Shown here piece after piece: positions 18,400 to 28,490 of a stretch of DNA of 53,310 nt. Within the stretch, counting starts at the first letter, position 1, and each line of letters starts with the position of its first letter. A model generated the notes under the pieces. That model was not told where the DNA came from and did not search any database. It was given only the letters and a program-made list of their open reading frames with translations. The position numbers were made by a program, and so were the translations under genes. This DNA comes from Betaproteobacteria bacterium HGW-Betaproteobacteria-22 (GTDB taxonomy: Bacteria > Pseudomonadota > Gammaproteobacteria > Burkholderiales > Methylophilaceae), in contig PHCJ01000016.1 of the NCBI GenBank assembly GCA_002842285.1, forward strand, positions 1-53,310. The letters run 5' to 3'.

Positions 18400-19908
18400 T
18401 CATACACCTGTCGCGCGCCCACTTATTTTATCTACCGACAACCTCATCCACGCCAGCATCAGCAACCCCGGCAAGGCGACCAAAGCCGAAAAGAGAAAAA
18501 AGCTTTGCCAGCCAATGCTCTCCGCAAGCACACCGGAAACAGGGCTGACATAAATTCGTCCCACCGATGCCAGTGCAGACAACAATGCATAATGCGTTGC
18601 ACTGAACTGATTGCTGCACAGCGCCATGAGCAGTGCAACAAAGGCAGCCGTTCCCATGCCGCCAGTAATATTTTCAAGTGCAATCGCGCCAAGCAACAGC
18701 GCATCGATTTGCGAAGGCTCAGCAATCGATACGAACCCAAGATCAAATGGTTGCAGAATAAAACCGCCCCACGCCCCCTTACCAAGCACAGCAAGCGCGT
18801 AGAACCCAAAATTGGACAGGAATTGCAGAACACCAAAACTCATCAGCGCCTGAAACAGACTTAACCGCATCATCAGCAATCCACCCAAAAACGCACCTAT
18901 GATAGTGAGCCAGATACCCATCACCTTGTTGATAATGCCCACTTCAACCTGACTGAACAACATGCCTTTTAACAGAAAAGGTGTGAGCAGACTGCCTGCA
19001 AACGCATCCCCCAGTTTGTACAAAATAATTAAAATCAAAAAAGCCCAGGCACTTTTTTGGCTGAAATAGCTGGATAACGACTGATTTAGCGTAGCAAAAC
19101 CAACTGTTCTGGCGGCCAGCAGGCCAAGCGGCAACGCAACTGCGATACTAGTCAGAATATAGGCAAGCTGCAGCCATTTATTTGGGCTTTCAACGTCGAA
19201 CCCGCCAAAAACAAATAACTGCCGCACGATGTATATACTCAGAAACACACCCGCTACCAGTGCAGCAAAGCCCAACAACTCTCGCTTGGGGTCTGAAGCC
19301 AGATGCTTCACGTCGCTTTTTACAGCAGGCAAGAAAATCAATGAAAACAGCCCCGCCACCAGCATAATCATGGCCATTACCGCATACACCCGGCTCCAGC
19401 TCTGCCACTGATCCGCCCATATAAGCGCCACACCCCCTGACAAAATCATGCCTATACGATATCCCAGCACCGACATTGAGGCGCCAATGCCACGCTCGCT
19501 CTCAACCAGCAGATCAGTTCGATAAGCATCAATCACAATATCCTGGGAGGCTGACAGGAATGCCAGCAGCAAGGCACACGCTGCAAACAGCTTCGGCGTT
19601 TCGGCAAACACCAGTGTAGATAAAAAATAAATGACCGCCGCCAGCAACAACTGCGTGATGACCAGCCAGCCACGTCTTCTGCCTAACAGTGGCGGCTCAA
19701 ACCTATCCATCAGCGGCGCCCATAAAAATTTAAAAGTATAGGGCATGCCAACCAAAGCCAAAAAGCCGATGGTGGCGATTGCAACGCCATCCATCACAAG
19801 CCAGGCCTGCATCGCCTGGCCAGTCAGTGCAAGGGGTAAACCTGAAACAAAACCAAGAAACAGTATTGCTACAATGCGTTGTAAACGTTTTAATTGTGCT
19901 AATTTCAT
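18400..19908 (-). CDS. ampG: AmpG-type muropeptide permease (MFS)
   Basis: AmpG imports anhydromuropeptides released from peptidoglycan during growth, feeding cell-wall recycling. It has 502 aa with about 12-14 membrane segments. The N-terminal FLGFVSGLPLALTGQAMQAWL and MPYTFKFLWAPLMDR are typical of the family, as is SQDIVIDAYRTDLL in the third to fifth helices. It stands alone on the minus strand between metW and xth. Substrate assignment comes from family similarity. Confidence 0.92.
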   Translation of the reverse strand: MKLAQLKRLQRIVAILFLGFVSGLPLALTGQAMQAWLVMDGVAIATIGFLALVGMPYTFKFLWAPLMDRFEPPLLGRRRGWLVITQLLLAAVIYFLSTLVFAETPKLFAACALLLAFLSASQDIVIDAYRTDLLVESERGIGASMSVLGYRIGMILSGGVALIWADQWQSWSRVYAVMAMIMLVAGLFSLIFLPAVKSDVKHLASDPKRELLGFAALVAGVFLSIYIVRQLFVFGGFDVESPNKWLQLAYILTSIAVALPLGLLAARTVGFATLNQSLSSYFSQKSAWAFLILIILYKLGDAFAGSLLTPFLLKGMLFSQVEVGIINKVMGIWLTIIGAFLGGLLMMRLSLFQALMSFGVLQFLSNFGFYALAVLGKGAWGGFILQPFDLGFVSIAEPSQIDALLLGAIALENITGGMGTAAFVALLMALCSNQFSATHYALLSALASVGRIYVSPVSGVLAESIGWQSFFLFSALVALPGLLMLAWMRLSVDKISGRATGV

Positions 19909-20011
19909 GTCATTGAAGCTCTATCATTAGGTAAGTTATTGCTGTCTATCACTATACGTTTAAACCAGCATCATTATTGTTTCGCAAATAAAACGATGCC
20001 AACGACATAAC

Positions 20012-20788
20012 CTAACCTATAGCGTAATCGATGATCAACGGGGCATGGTCGCTAAAGCGCTCCTCTTTGTAAACGCTGCAAGCCAATGCCTTAGCTGCCA
20101 GTTCCGGCGTGGCGATTTGATAATCAATGCGCCAACCTACATTTTTTGCCCAGGCCTGGCCACGATTGCTCCACCAAGTGTAGCACTCATCCTTCGCTTC
20201 AGGATGCACTTGACGATAAACATCAACCCAACCCTCCGCTTCAAACAGGTGCGTGAGCCATGCTCGCTCCTCAGGCAGAAAACCAGAGTTCTTTCTATTG
20301 CCCTTCCAGTTTTTTAAATCAATTTCCTGATGTGCAATATTCCAGTCACCGCAAATCACCACATCGCGACCGCTTTGTTTCAACACATGCAACTGAGGCA
20401 TGAAGCGCTCCATAACGCTAAATTTAAATGCTTGACGCTCCTCCCCACTGGAGCCGGAAGGCAAATAAAGCGACACCACACTCAAATTGCCAAAACGGAG
20501 TTCTATATAACGCCCCTCGCTATCAATATCTGCAATCCCCAAACCTTCAATAATGGCATCCGGTTGTTTTTTTGCATAAATGCCGACACCGCTATAGCCC
20601 TTTTTGTCAGCATAATGAAAGTAGCCAAAATAACCCGCAGGATTAAGCATCTGCGTGGTCATATCCGATGCCTGGGCCTTGATTTCCTGCATGCAGACGA
20701 TATCTGCGTCTTGTTTTTGAAGCCAAGGATACAAACCTTTGTTGGTAGCAGAGCGTATGCCATTCAAATTTAACGATATAATCTTCAA
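20012..20788 (-). CDS. xth: Exodeoxyribonuclease III
   Basis: This is an AP endonuclease and 3'-repair exonuclease of base-excision repair. It has 258 aa of the EEP family: LNLNGIRSA at the start (Asn ligand), MQEIKAQ (catalytic Glu), SLYLPSGSS, CGDWNIAH (Asp/Asn), GWRIDYQI, and the final FSDHAPLIIDY with the catalytic Asp-His. It corresponds to the ExoA-like branch that lies next to pyrE in many betaproteobacteria. It diverges from pyrE with only 31 bp between start codons. Confidence 0.96.
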   Translation of the reverse strand: MKIISLNLNGIRSATNKGLYPWLQKQDADIVCMQEIKAQASDMTTQMLNPAGYFGYFHYADKKGYSGVGIYAKKQPDAIIEGLGIADIDSEGRYIELRFGNLSVVSLYLPSGSSGEERQAFKFSVMERFMPQLHVLKQSGRDVVICGDWNIAHQEIDLKNWKGNRKNSGFLPEERAWLTHLFEAEGWVDVYRQVHPEAKDECYTWWSNRGQAWAKNVGWRIDYQIATPELAAKALACSVYKEERFSDHAPLIIDYAIG

Positions 20789-20819
20789 AACTTTATTCCT
20801 GATTTTTTTAGATAGACAT

Positions 20820-21473
20820 ATGACCCAGGCAGCAGATCAATTTAGACAAGAGTTTATCGCATTTGCGATAAAAAAAGAGGTTTTAAAATTTGGCGAGTTT
20901 AAAACCAAGGCCGGCAGATTGAGCCCTTACTTTTTTAACGCAGGCTTATTCAACGATGGTGAAAGCCTCATGAAACTAGGTGAATTTTACGCCCAAGCGA
21001 TTCAAAACTCCGGGATTGAATTTGATATGCTGTTTGGGCCAGCCTACAAAGGTATTACACTTGTGGCAAGTATTGCCATCGCGTTTGCCAAAATTGGTCA
21101 CAATCTGCCCTACGCCTACAACAGAAAAGAGGCTAAAGACCATGGAGAGGGCGGCGTCATCGTCGGTACTCCGCTCAAGGGTCGCGTTCTGATTATTGAC
21201 GATGTCATTTCAGCGGGCACTTCGGTGCGGGAGTCGGTTACGCTTATCCGTAACCATGGCGCCACCGCTTGTGGCGTGGCTATTGCAATTGACAGGCAAG
21301 AAAAAGGATTAGGCGAACTTTCAGCCGTACAGGAAGTGGTTAAAAGCAATCAGATTCCAGTATGTGCGATTGCGAATTTGAAAGACTTGTTAGCATTTTT
21401 AGAAAAAAATCAGGACTTGGCGCAAAATTTGCATGCGGTGGAACAATACCGCCTGCAATACGGCGTAATTTGA
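20820..21473 (+). CDS. pyrE: Orotate phosphoribosyltransferase
   Basis: PyrE makes orotidine 5'-monophosphate from orotate and PRPP in pyrimidine synthesis. It has 217 aa from ATG 20820 (MTQAADQFRQEF); the frame is open further upstream but that part lies inside xth. Motifs are FKTKAGRLSPYFFNAG at the N terminus, FGPAYKGI, YNRKEAKDHGEGG (flexible loop) and the PRPP-binding VLIIDDVISAGTS. A TATAAT at 20777-20782, inside the first codons of xth, is a possible -10. No ribosome site is evident. Confidence 0.96.
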   Translation: MTQAADQFRQEFIAFAIKKEVLKFGEFKTKAGRLSPYFFNAGLFNDGESLMKLGEFYAQAIQNSGIEFDMLFGPAYKGITLVASIAIAFAKIGHNLPYAYNRKEAKDHGEGGVIVGTPLKGRVLIIDDVISAGTSVRESVTLIRNHGATACGVAIAIDRQEKGLGELSAVQEVVKSNQIPVCAIANLKDLLAFLEKNQDLAQNLHAVEQYRLQYGVI

Positions 21474-21533
21474 TATGTGTATTCATTCTACAAGGTACAC
21501 TTAAGTTTGAACTTAATCCGTGATTTACGCAAA

Positions 21534-22256
21534 ATGACTAGATTCATTACTGGCGCAACGCTAAAAAGAGAAATGCCTCTACTTTCTCCGTGCGTATATG
21601 CGCGGTTTTTTCTGCTACTGGTCATGGCTGCAACATGCATGCTACAGCCTGCCCTTGCCGAGCAAAATTCCAGTCGCCAAAATACTGGTCGCATAGTGAA
21701 ATGGAAAGATGAAAAAGGCGTCACGCATTATGGGGATAGTGTACCGCCGCAATACATCAATCGCGAAAGCAGCCTGATGAATCGGCAAGGCATCACCGTC
21801 AAACGCAACAAGCCTGCTGACCAGGCACAGGATGCGCTGGACCTTGCAAAAATTGAACAGGATAAAAAAGACAAGGCCTTGCTAGGCGCATTTACACATG
21901 CCGATGAAATTGATTTAGCACGCGACCGCAATCTGCAGTTTGATATGATTGCGCTGGATAACCTTGAGCAGGAGAAATCTCACTTGCAACAAAAATTGCA
22001 TGCCAGCGAAACCAGAGCCAACGACTTTACCAAGCGCAAGAAAGCCATCCCTGAGGATTTAAAAGCAGACATCGTTGGCAACAAAGCAGAAATTGTAAAA
22101 ACGGACAAATTAATCAGTGAGCGTAAACTTCAGATAGAAACCACGCGCAAGCGTTTTGATGATGACAAAAAGCGTTACATCCTGCTCAGAAATCAGCACA
22201 CGGAAGAGTCACAGAAAACGCCGTCTACGCCACCATCTGTTTCGCAGCCGAATTAA
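21534..22256 (+). CDS. Exported DUF4124-domain protein with coiled coil
   Basis: The protein has 240 aa from ATG 21534; ATG 21573 and GTG 21477 are alternatives with no decisive ribosome site. A hydrophobic segment (FFLLLVMAATCMLQPALAEQ) is a likely signal peptide. The DUF4124 domain follows (RIVKWKDEKGVTHYGDSVPPQYINRE; the W-x-D-x-x-G-x-x-x-Y-x-D pattern). The rest is charged and helical with coiled-coil character (QEKSHLQQKLHASETRAN, ERKLQIETTRKRF). Function unknown; such proteins are common envelope components in betaproteobacteria. It is convergent with gatB, and the 97-bp gap shows no clear terminator. Confidence 0.8.
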   Translation: MTRFITGATLKREMPLLSPCVYARFFLLLVMAATCMLQPALAEQNSSRQNTGRIVKWKDEKGVTHYGDSVPPQYINRESSLMNRQGITVKRNKPADQAQDALDLAKIEQDKKDKALLGAFTHADEIDLARDRNLQFDMIALDNLEQEKSHLQQKLHASETRANDFTKRKKAIPEDLKADIVGNKAEIVKTDKLISERKLQIETTRKRFDDDKKRYILLRNQHTEESQKTPSTPPSVSQPN

Positions 22257-22353
22257 CACGCACGTCACTTAATCAATTGCAAAAAATCCTGACCGGGTAT
22301 TCGTCACACATCAATGAAGCGCAGCATGGAAGCGCAACCTATAAAATCAGTAG

Positions 22354-23802
22354 TTATGCACCAAGCTTTGCCTTGAGAATTTCATTCACCTGCGCAGGAT
22401 TGGCCTTGCCCCTTGACGCCTTCATGGCTTGACCCACCAAGGCATTGAACGCCTTTTCCTTACCCGCTTTAAACTCTTCGACCATGGCCTGATTGGCAGC
22501 TAGCACGTCATCGATGATAGCCTCAATCGCGCCCGTATCCGAAACCTGTTTCAGGCCTTTGGCTTCGATAATTGCATCCACCTCGCCCTCACCGTTCCAC
22601 ATTGCTTCAAATACCTGTTTAGCCGCATTATTAGAAATCGTGCTATCGGCAATACGCTTGAGTAAACTGGCCAACTGTACGGCACTCACTGGAGAATCCG
22701 CTAACGACTTTTCTTCTGCATTCAGCTTTGCAGCAATCGCGCCCATCGCCCAGTTTGCGGCAGGCTTGGCTTCTGCGCCGGCATTCACGGTGGCCACAAA
22801 ATAATCAGCCAGGTCACGGCTTGCTGTCAGCGTTGCAGCGTCATAATTTGTCAGGCCATATTGTGTCTCAAATCTCGTCTTCATAGCGCTGGGGAGTTCA
22901 GGCATCAGCAACTGCACCTGCGCCTTGTCGGCTTCGGTAATTTCCAGCGGCAGCAAATCCGGGTCGGGGAAATATCGATAATCGTTAGCCTCCTCTTTGC
23001 TACGCATAGCACGCGTTTCACCTGTATCGGGGTTAAACAGCACTGTTGCCTGATGGATAACGCCACCGTCTTCCAATGTTTCTATCTGCCAGCGGGTTTC
23101 ATATTCAATAGCCTGCTGCATGAATCTAAATGAATTAAGATTTTTAATTTCGCGGCGGGTGCCCAACTTATCGGAGCCTTTGGGACGTACGGATACGTTC
23201 ACATCGCAGCGAAAACTGCCTTCCTGCATATTGCCATCACAGATGCCAATCCATTGCACAAGTTCGTGCAGTTTTTTGGCATAGGCAACGGCCTCAGCCG
23301 CAGAACGCATATCCGGCTCAGTCACAATCTCCAGCAGTGGCGTACCTGCACGGTTCAAATCAATCCCGCTCATGCCCTCCACTGCGCCATGCACAGATTT
23401 GCCTGCGTCTTCTTCCAGATGCGCGCGTGTGATATTGACAACTTTTTCATAGGCTGGATTTTTTCCAACCGCCGGCACTTGTATCGTAATCGCACCCTTG
23501 CCTACCACAGGCAACTCATATTGGCTAATCTGGTAACCTTTAGGCAAGTCTGGGTAAAAATAATTTTTACGCGCGAATACCGAACGTGGTGCGATTTCTG
23601 CATCAACAGCCAAACCAAATTTAATAGCACAATGCACGGCCTCTTTATTCAGAACCGGCAATACGCCAGGCAGTGCAATACTGACCTCACACGCTTGCGT
23701 GTTAGGCTCTGCGCCAAAAGCGGTAGATGCCCCTGAAAAAATCTTGGTTTTAGTTTGAAGCTGGGCATGCGTTTCCAGCCCGATAACAACTTCCCATTCC
23801 AT
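22354..23802 (-). CDS. gatB: Asp-tRNA(Asn)/Glu-tRNA(Gln) amidotransferase subunit B
   Basis: GatB binds the mischarged tRNA and activates its Glu/Asp carboxyl group in the GatCAB complex. It has 482 aa from ATG 23802. Landmarks are [17 protein letters not shown], the metal- and ATP-site region [44 protein letters not shown] and the C-terminal YqeY-like helical tail. The ATG overlaps the gatA stop by one base (TAATG), so translation is coupled. The longer in-frame start lies inside gatA and is rejected. Confidence 0.97.
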   Translation of the reverse strand: MEWEVVIGLETHAQLQTKTKIFSGASTAFGAEPNTQACEVSIALPGVLPVLNKEAVHCAIKFGLAVDAEIAPRSVFARKNYFYPDLPKGYQISQYELPVVGKGAITIQVPAVGKNPAYEKVVNITRAHLEEDAGKSVHGAVEGMSGIDLNRAGTPLLEIVTEPDMRSAAEAVAYAKKLHELVQWIGICDGNMQEGSFRCDVNVSVRPKGSDKLGTRREIKNLNSFRFMQQAIEYETRWQIETLEDGGVIHQATVLFNPDTGETRAMRSKEEANDYRYFPDPDLLPLEITEADKAQVQLLMPELPSAMKTRFETQYGLTNYDAATLTASRDLADYFVATVNAGAEAKPAANWAMGAIAAKLNAEEKSLADSPVSAVQLASLLKRIADSTISNNAAKQVFEAMWNGEGEVDAIIEAKGLKQVSDTGAIEAIIDDVLAANQAMVEEFKAGKEKAFNALVGQAMKASRGKANPAQVNEILKAKLGA

Positions 23803-25301
23803 TATGCAACACCCTCTATCGCTGTTAAGTCCGGCATCCTTGTGTGCCAATCCGTGACCTGTTGGTACTGATGCGCCACATTGAGCATACGCGCCTCATC
23901 AAAGTAGTTACCGATAATCTGCAAACCCACCGGCAGCGGCACGCCATCATCGCCTTGGGCAAAACCAGCCGGAATACTCATGCCCGGCAGACCTGCCAGG
24001 TTGGTTGAAATCGTATAAATATCCTGTAGATACATTGAGACAGGGTCATCCACTTTTTCGCCTGCCTTAAATGCGGTGGAGGGTGTGGCAGGGCCCAAAA
24101 TTACGTCGCACAACTTAAAGGCCTCGGCAAAATCCTGCGCAATCAAGCGGCGAATCTGCTGTGCCTTGAGGTAATAGGCATCATAGTAGCCGGCACTTAA
24201 CACATAAGTGCCTATCAAGATACGTCGCTTCACCTCCGCACCGAAACCTTCAGCACGTGATTTACAATACATTTCCATTAAATCCGCATACTGATCAGTG
24301 CGATGGCCGTAACGTACGCCGTCATAGCGGGATAAATTGCTTGAGGCTTCGGCTGGCGCCAACACGTAGTAGACAGGAATAGACAACCCTGTGTTGGGCA
24401 GGGATATTTCAATGATTTCCGCGCCCAATTTCCTGTACTCAGCTACCGCATCCATCACCACATTAGCGACTGCGGCATCCAGGCCTTCAGCAAAATACTC
24501 TTTAGGTAAACCAATTTTCAGGCCTGCAAGCGGCAAACCTGAAACTGGCTGATTAAGATATCTGGTGTAGTCTTCTTTTTCACGATTCAGGCTGGTGGAG
24601 TCACGCTCATCAAAACCCGCCATTACATTCATCATCAAAGCACAGTCTTCTGCTGATTTAGCCATCGGTCCTGCCTGATCGAGGCTGGAAGCAAAGGCAA
24701 TCATGCCGTAACGTGACACCACACCGTAAGTCGGCTTCAGGCCGGTAAAACCGCACAATGAGGCTGGTTGACGGATGGAGCCCCCTGTATCCGTACCTGT
24801 AGCCGCCGCACATAGTCTTGCAGCAACCGCTGCCGCACTGCCGCCACTGCTACCGCCTGGTACCCGGGTTAAATCCCAAGGGTTTTTTACGCCGCCAAAA
24901 TAGCTGGTTTCATTCGATGAACCCATGGCAAATTCATCCATATTGGTCTTACCCAAATTCACCGCACCCACTGCGTCAAACTGGCTAATCACATGCGCAT
25001 CATAAGGTGCGATGAAATTTTCCAGCATTTTTGACCCGCAGGTCGTTTGCCAGCCTTTAGCGCAAAATATATCTTTTTGCGCGATTGGAATACCTGTTAA
25101 TGGCAATGCATTGCCAGCTGCAATGCGGGCATCTGCGGCTTGCGCTTGTGCCAGGGTTCTGTCCTGATCCAGCGCAATGTAGGCATTGATGTCTGGGTTG
25201 AGCGTATCAATTCTGTCCAGAAAAATCTGTGTAAGCTCTACACTTGAAACTTGTTTTTCAGCGAGCATTTGGCTCAATGTTGCTAAACTTTGATTAATCA
25301 T
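23802..25301 (-). CDS. gatA: Asp-tRNA(Asn)/Glu-tRNA(Gln) amidotransferase subunit A
   Basis: GatA is the glutaminase that releases ammonia for transamidation. It has 499 aa, an amidase-signature enzyme with the catalytic Lys in PIAQKDIF, the cis-Ser in the region [12 protein letters not shown] and the serine-rich [15 protein letters not shown]. It starts 7 nt after the gatC stop. Its presence suggests that Gln-tRNA and/or Asn-tRNA is made by the indirect route in this organism. Confidence 0.97.
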   Translation of the reverse strand: MINQSLATLSQMLAEKQVSSVELTQIFLDRIDTLNPDINAYIALDQDRTLAQAQAADARIAAGNALPLTGIPIAQKDIFCAKGWQTTCGSKMLENFIAPYDAHVISQFDAVGAVNLGKTNMDEFAMGSSNETSYFGGVKNPWDLTRVPGGSSGGSAAAVAARLCAAATGTDTGGSIRQPASLCGFTGLKPTYGVVSRYGMIAFASSLDQAGPMAKSAEDCALMMNVMAGFDERDSTSLNREKEDYTRYLNQPVSGLPLAGLKIGLPKEYFAEGLDAAVANVVMDAVAEYRKLGAEIIEISLPNTGLSIPVYYVLAPAEASSNLSRYDGVRYGHRTDQYADLMEMYCKSRAEGFGAEVKRRILIGTYVLSAGYYDAYYLKAQQIRRLIAQDFAEAFKLCDVILGPATPSTAFKAGEKVDDPVSMYLQDIYTISTNLAGLPGMSIPAGFAQGDDGVPLPVGLQIIGNYFDEARMLNVAHQYQQVTDWHTRMPDLTAIEGVA

Positions 25302-25308
25302 GGCGCAA

Positions 25309-25623
25309 TTACTCGATTACTTTAGGCACTAAATATAGGCCATGGTCTACAGCACGCTCCGCTGAACCATTGCCAAGAACTGGGGCGATTTGTTGAAATG
25401 CTTCACGTTGATTGGTTTTGTTGACCACATCATCGCGCAACCGCTGCACGACATCCTGAGAATGTGACATTGGTGCGATGCCTTGTGTATCAACTGCCTG
25501 CATTTGCTCAATTAAACCCATAATGCCTGTCAACTTGGCAAGCGTTGCCTGCGCCTCGTCGCCACTTACTTCTATGCGCGCCAAATGCGCGATTTTTTTT
25601 ATATCATCAGTACTCAGTGCCAT
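25309..25623 (-). CDS. gatC: Asp-tRNA(Asn)/Glu-tRNA(Gln) amidotransferase subunit C
   Basis: GatC is the small structural subunit that ties GatA to GatB. It has 104 aa. [19 protein letters not shown] and the C-terminal LRDDVVN...QEAFQQIAP...[10 protein letters not shown] are family hallmarks. It is first gene of gatCAB and divergent from mreB. Its leader carries an inverted repeat (25666-25686) and a possible promoter (25755-25783). Confidence 0.96.
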   Translation of the reverse strand: MALSTDDIKKIAHLARIEVSGDEAQATLAKLTGIMGLIEQMQAVDTQGIAPMSHSQDVVQRLRDDVVNKTNQREAFQQIAPVLGNGSAERAVDHGLYLVPKVIE

Positions 25624-25665
25624 ACTTCAATAATCCAAAATGAAAGCGGTGTAAGTAAAATTTAA

Positions 25666-25686
25666 TATCAGCAACAATTGCTGATA
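25666..25686. repeat. Perfect inverted repeat in the gatC leader
   Basis: Nine-base arms (25666-25674 and 25678-25686) with a 3-nt centre, about 43 bp upstream of the gatC start. On the minus strand it is followed by an AU-rich stretch but no real U-run. It could be an operator or a leader hairpin; nothing more can be said. Confidence 0.5.
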
Positions 25687-25754
25687 AAGATTTAGCCTGT
25701 TTAATTTGCAACTTTGTTTACAATCACATCTTAATTTTCAACAAGATATGCGGT

Positions 25755-25783
25755 ATTATACCCTGATTTTATGCACGCCTTAA
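25755..25783 (-). promoter_or_regulatory. Possible gatC promoter in the gatC-mreB divergent region
   Basis: On the minus strand a perfect TATAAT (25755-25760) is 17 bp from a weak TTAAGG (25778-25783). The -10 lies in an 11-bp near-palindrome (25752-25762), so it also reads TATTAT toward mreB, but no fitting -35 is seen on that side. Confidence 0.35.
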
Positions 25784-25803
25784 TTGCATGGTTGCGATTT
25801 TAA

Positions 25804-26892
<1,089 letters not shown>

Positions 26893-26933
26893 TTACAATT
26901 ATTCTTAATCGTTTAATAATTGCCCGTTCGCCT

Positions 26934-26977
26934 TCAATAGACTTTGGTTCGTTGTTTAACAACCTAAAGTCTATTGA
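26934..26977 (+). repeat. Long hairpin between mreB and mreC
   Basis: A 12-bp perfect outer stem (26934-26945 with 26966-26977) continues inward with four more pairs after a one-base bulge and closes on an 11-nt loop. No U-run follows, so it is not a standard terminator. It could block 3' exonucleases or mark an RNA-processing site, keeping mreB mRNA more abundant than mreC/mreD. This role is inferred. Confidence 0.65.
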
Positions 26978-27027
26978 TAGAAATTAAAACATTCACAGAA
27001 GTCATGCACTAACGCCAACCGCTGACC

Positions 27028-28017
27028 ATGTTCAACTCGCCGCAAAATTTTGAGCCTCAACAAGCCCCTGCATTTTTTGCGCGCGGCCCAAGCCCATTGG
27101 CGCGTCTAGCATTCTTTTCAGCACTTTCCCTTGTGCTCATGGCCACTGACTCACGCATACAGTACCTAGCCACCGCACGCGCAAATCTCATGGTGCTGCT
27201 GCACCCGCTACAGGTCGTTGCCAACACACCTTCTCAGCTATATCACTTTACTAGCAACTATTTCACTACGCACCACCACCTGCTCAATGATAACCAGCAA
27301 TTAAAACAGCAGGCATTGACTCAAAAAATTGCCATGCAGCGACTGGCCTCTCTGGAGCTTGAAAACGCCCATTTGCGTAACCTGCTATCTGCCAGTCAGG
27401 CGCTTGCCGAAGTCAGTAAGCTTGCTGAGATCATGCGCGTTGGCAACGATCCATTTACTAAGAAAATTATTGTTAATCGTGGCAGTATCCATGAAATCAT
27501 TACTGGGGCCGCTGTCGTCGACGCCGATGGCGTGATAGGGCAAATCACCAGGGTTTACCCATCCAGCAGTGAAATCACGCTCATTACAGATAAGTCACTG
27601 ACCATTCCCATACAGATAGAGCGCAATGGCTTAAGAGCGATTGCCTTTGGAAATGGTAAAGACAACACCCTTAATCTACCTTTTTTACCTGCCAATGTAG
27701 ATATCAAACAAGGCGACAAGCTCGTCACTTCCGGCATTGATGGTGTTTACCCGGCAGGTTTGGCAGTCGCGATTGTGAAGGAAATTAAAATCAATTCAGA
27801 TTCCCCGTTTGCGCGCATCGTATGTACGCCTGCCGGCGGGATTGAAAATCACCGACAGGTTTTAATCGTCAACCTTGCAAAAGGAGAAGAGTTGCAAGTA
27901 AGCCCCAAAAATTCGTTACCTGCTGACAAAACCAAAAAAAACAAATCGCAGACAACCCGCACATCCAAGCCTGACAGCTCAACTTTAAGCGCGAAAAAAC
28001 CCAATGCACGCAACTGA
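27028..28017 (+). CDS. mreC: Rod shape-determining protein MreC
   Basis: MreC is an inner-membrane bitopic protein that links MreB to PBP2 in the elongasome. It has 329 aa: a short cytoplasmic N terminus, a membrane helix at about 24-42, a coiled coil at about 85-120 (LENAHLRNLLSASQ), then the periplasmic beta-barrel domain with VNRGSIHEIITGAAVVDADGVIGQI and DKLVTSGIDGVYPAGLAVA. The last about 40 residues are a Lys/Ser/Thr-rich disordered tail. The 3' end overlaps mreD by 14 nt. Confidence 0.96.
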   Translation: MFNSPQNFEPQQAPAFFARGPSPLARLAFFSALSLVLMATDSRIQYLATARANLMVLLHPLQVVANTPSQLYHFTSNYFTTHHHLLNDNQQLKQQALTQKIAMQRLASLELENAHLRNLLSASQALAEVSKLAEIMRVGNDPFTKKIIVNRGSIHEIITGAAVVDADGVIGQITRVYPSSSEITLITDKSLTIPIQIERNGLRAIAFGNGKDNTLNLPFLPANVDIKQGDKLVTSGIDGVYPAGLAVAIVKEIKINSDSPFARIVCTPAGGIENHRQVLIVNLAKGEELQVSPKNSLPADKTKKNKSQTTRTSKPDSSTLSAKKPNARN

Positions 28018-28483
28018 GTTAAAGTTTATTTATTTATCGCTGCTTGCAGCTTTTATATTCTCCTTACTGCCCTGGTCTGGAGTTGGCTTGCTGCTGCGCC
28101 CTGATTTTGTATTATTAACCCTGATTTTTTGGATATTGCGTGCACCCGGCCTGTGCAACATCGGCACTGCCTGGTTTATGGGGCTGTGGGTAGATTTGGC
28201 AACGGGCGGCATCTTTGGCCAATACGCACTTGCTTACACAGCAACGAGCTTTGTTGCTGTTATCTACCAGCGCAGACTCGTGTTATTTAATAATATGCAG
28301 CAATTAGTTTATGTGCTGACATTGCTTATTATTTCTCAACTTGTACTGCTGACGCTTAAAACCTTTGTAGGCAATGAATCGCCAGGCTGGGCCTACTTCA
28401 TTCCTAGCTTAACGGGCGTCATCTTATGGAAAATTGCTATTATTCTCGGTTTAAATACTGGCAAATATTCTCGTAGCAATTAA
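28004..28483 (+). CDS. mreD: Rod shape-determining protein MreD
   Basis: MreD is an integral membrane member of the Rod complex. It has 159 aa with about five hydrophobic helices (FIYLSLLAAFIFSLLPW at the start). The family pattern RPDFVLLTLIFWILRAP and the GLWVDLATGGIFGQYALAYTATSF block are clear. It starts inside the end of mreC and is followed by mrdA after 7 nt. Confidence 0.94.
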   Translation: MHATELKFIYLSLLAAFIFSLLPWSGVGLLLRPDFVLLTLIFWILRAPGLCNIGTAWFMGLWVDLATGGIFGQYALAYTATSFVAVIYQRRLVLFNNMQQLVYVLTLLIISQLVLLTLKTFVGNESPGWAYFIPSLTGVILWKIAIILGLNTGKYSRSN

Positions 28484-28490
28484 CAAGAAT

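Noticed and set aside
18459-18864. Overlapping frames on both strands at the ampG 3' end
   Set aside because: The ampG frame gives continuous membrane helices; the others are compositional shadows.
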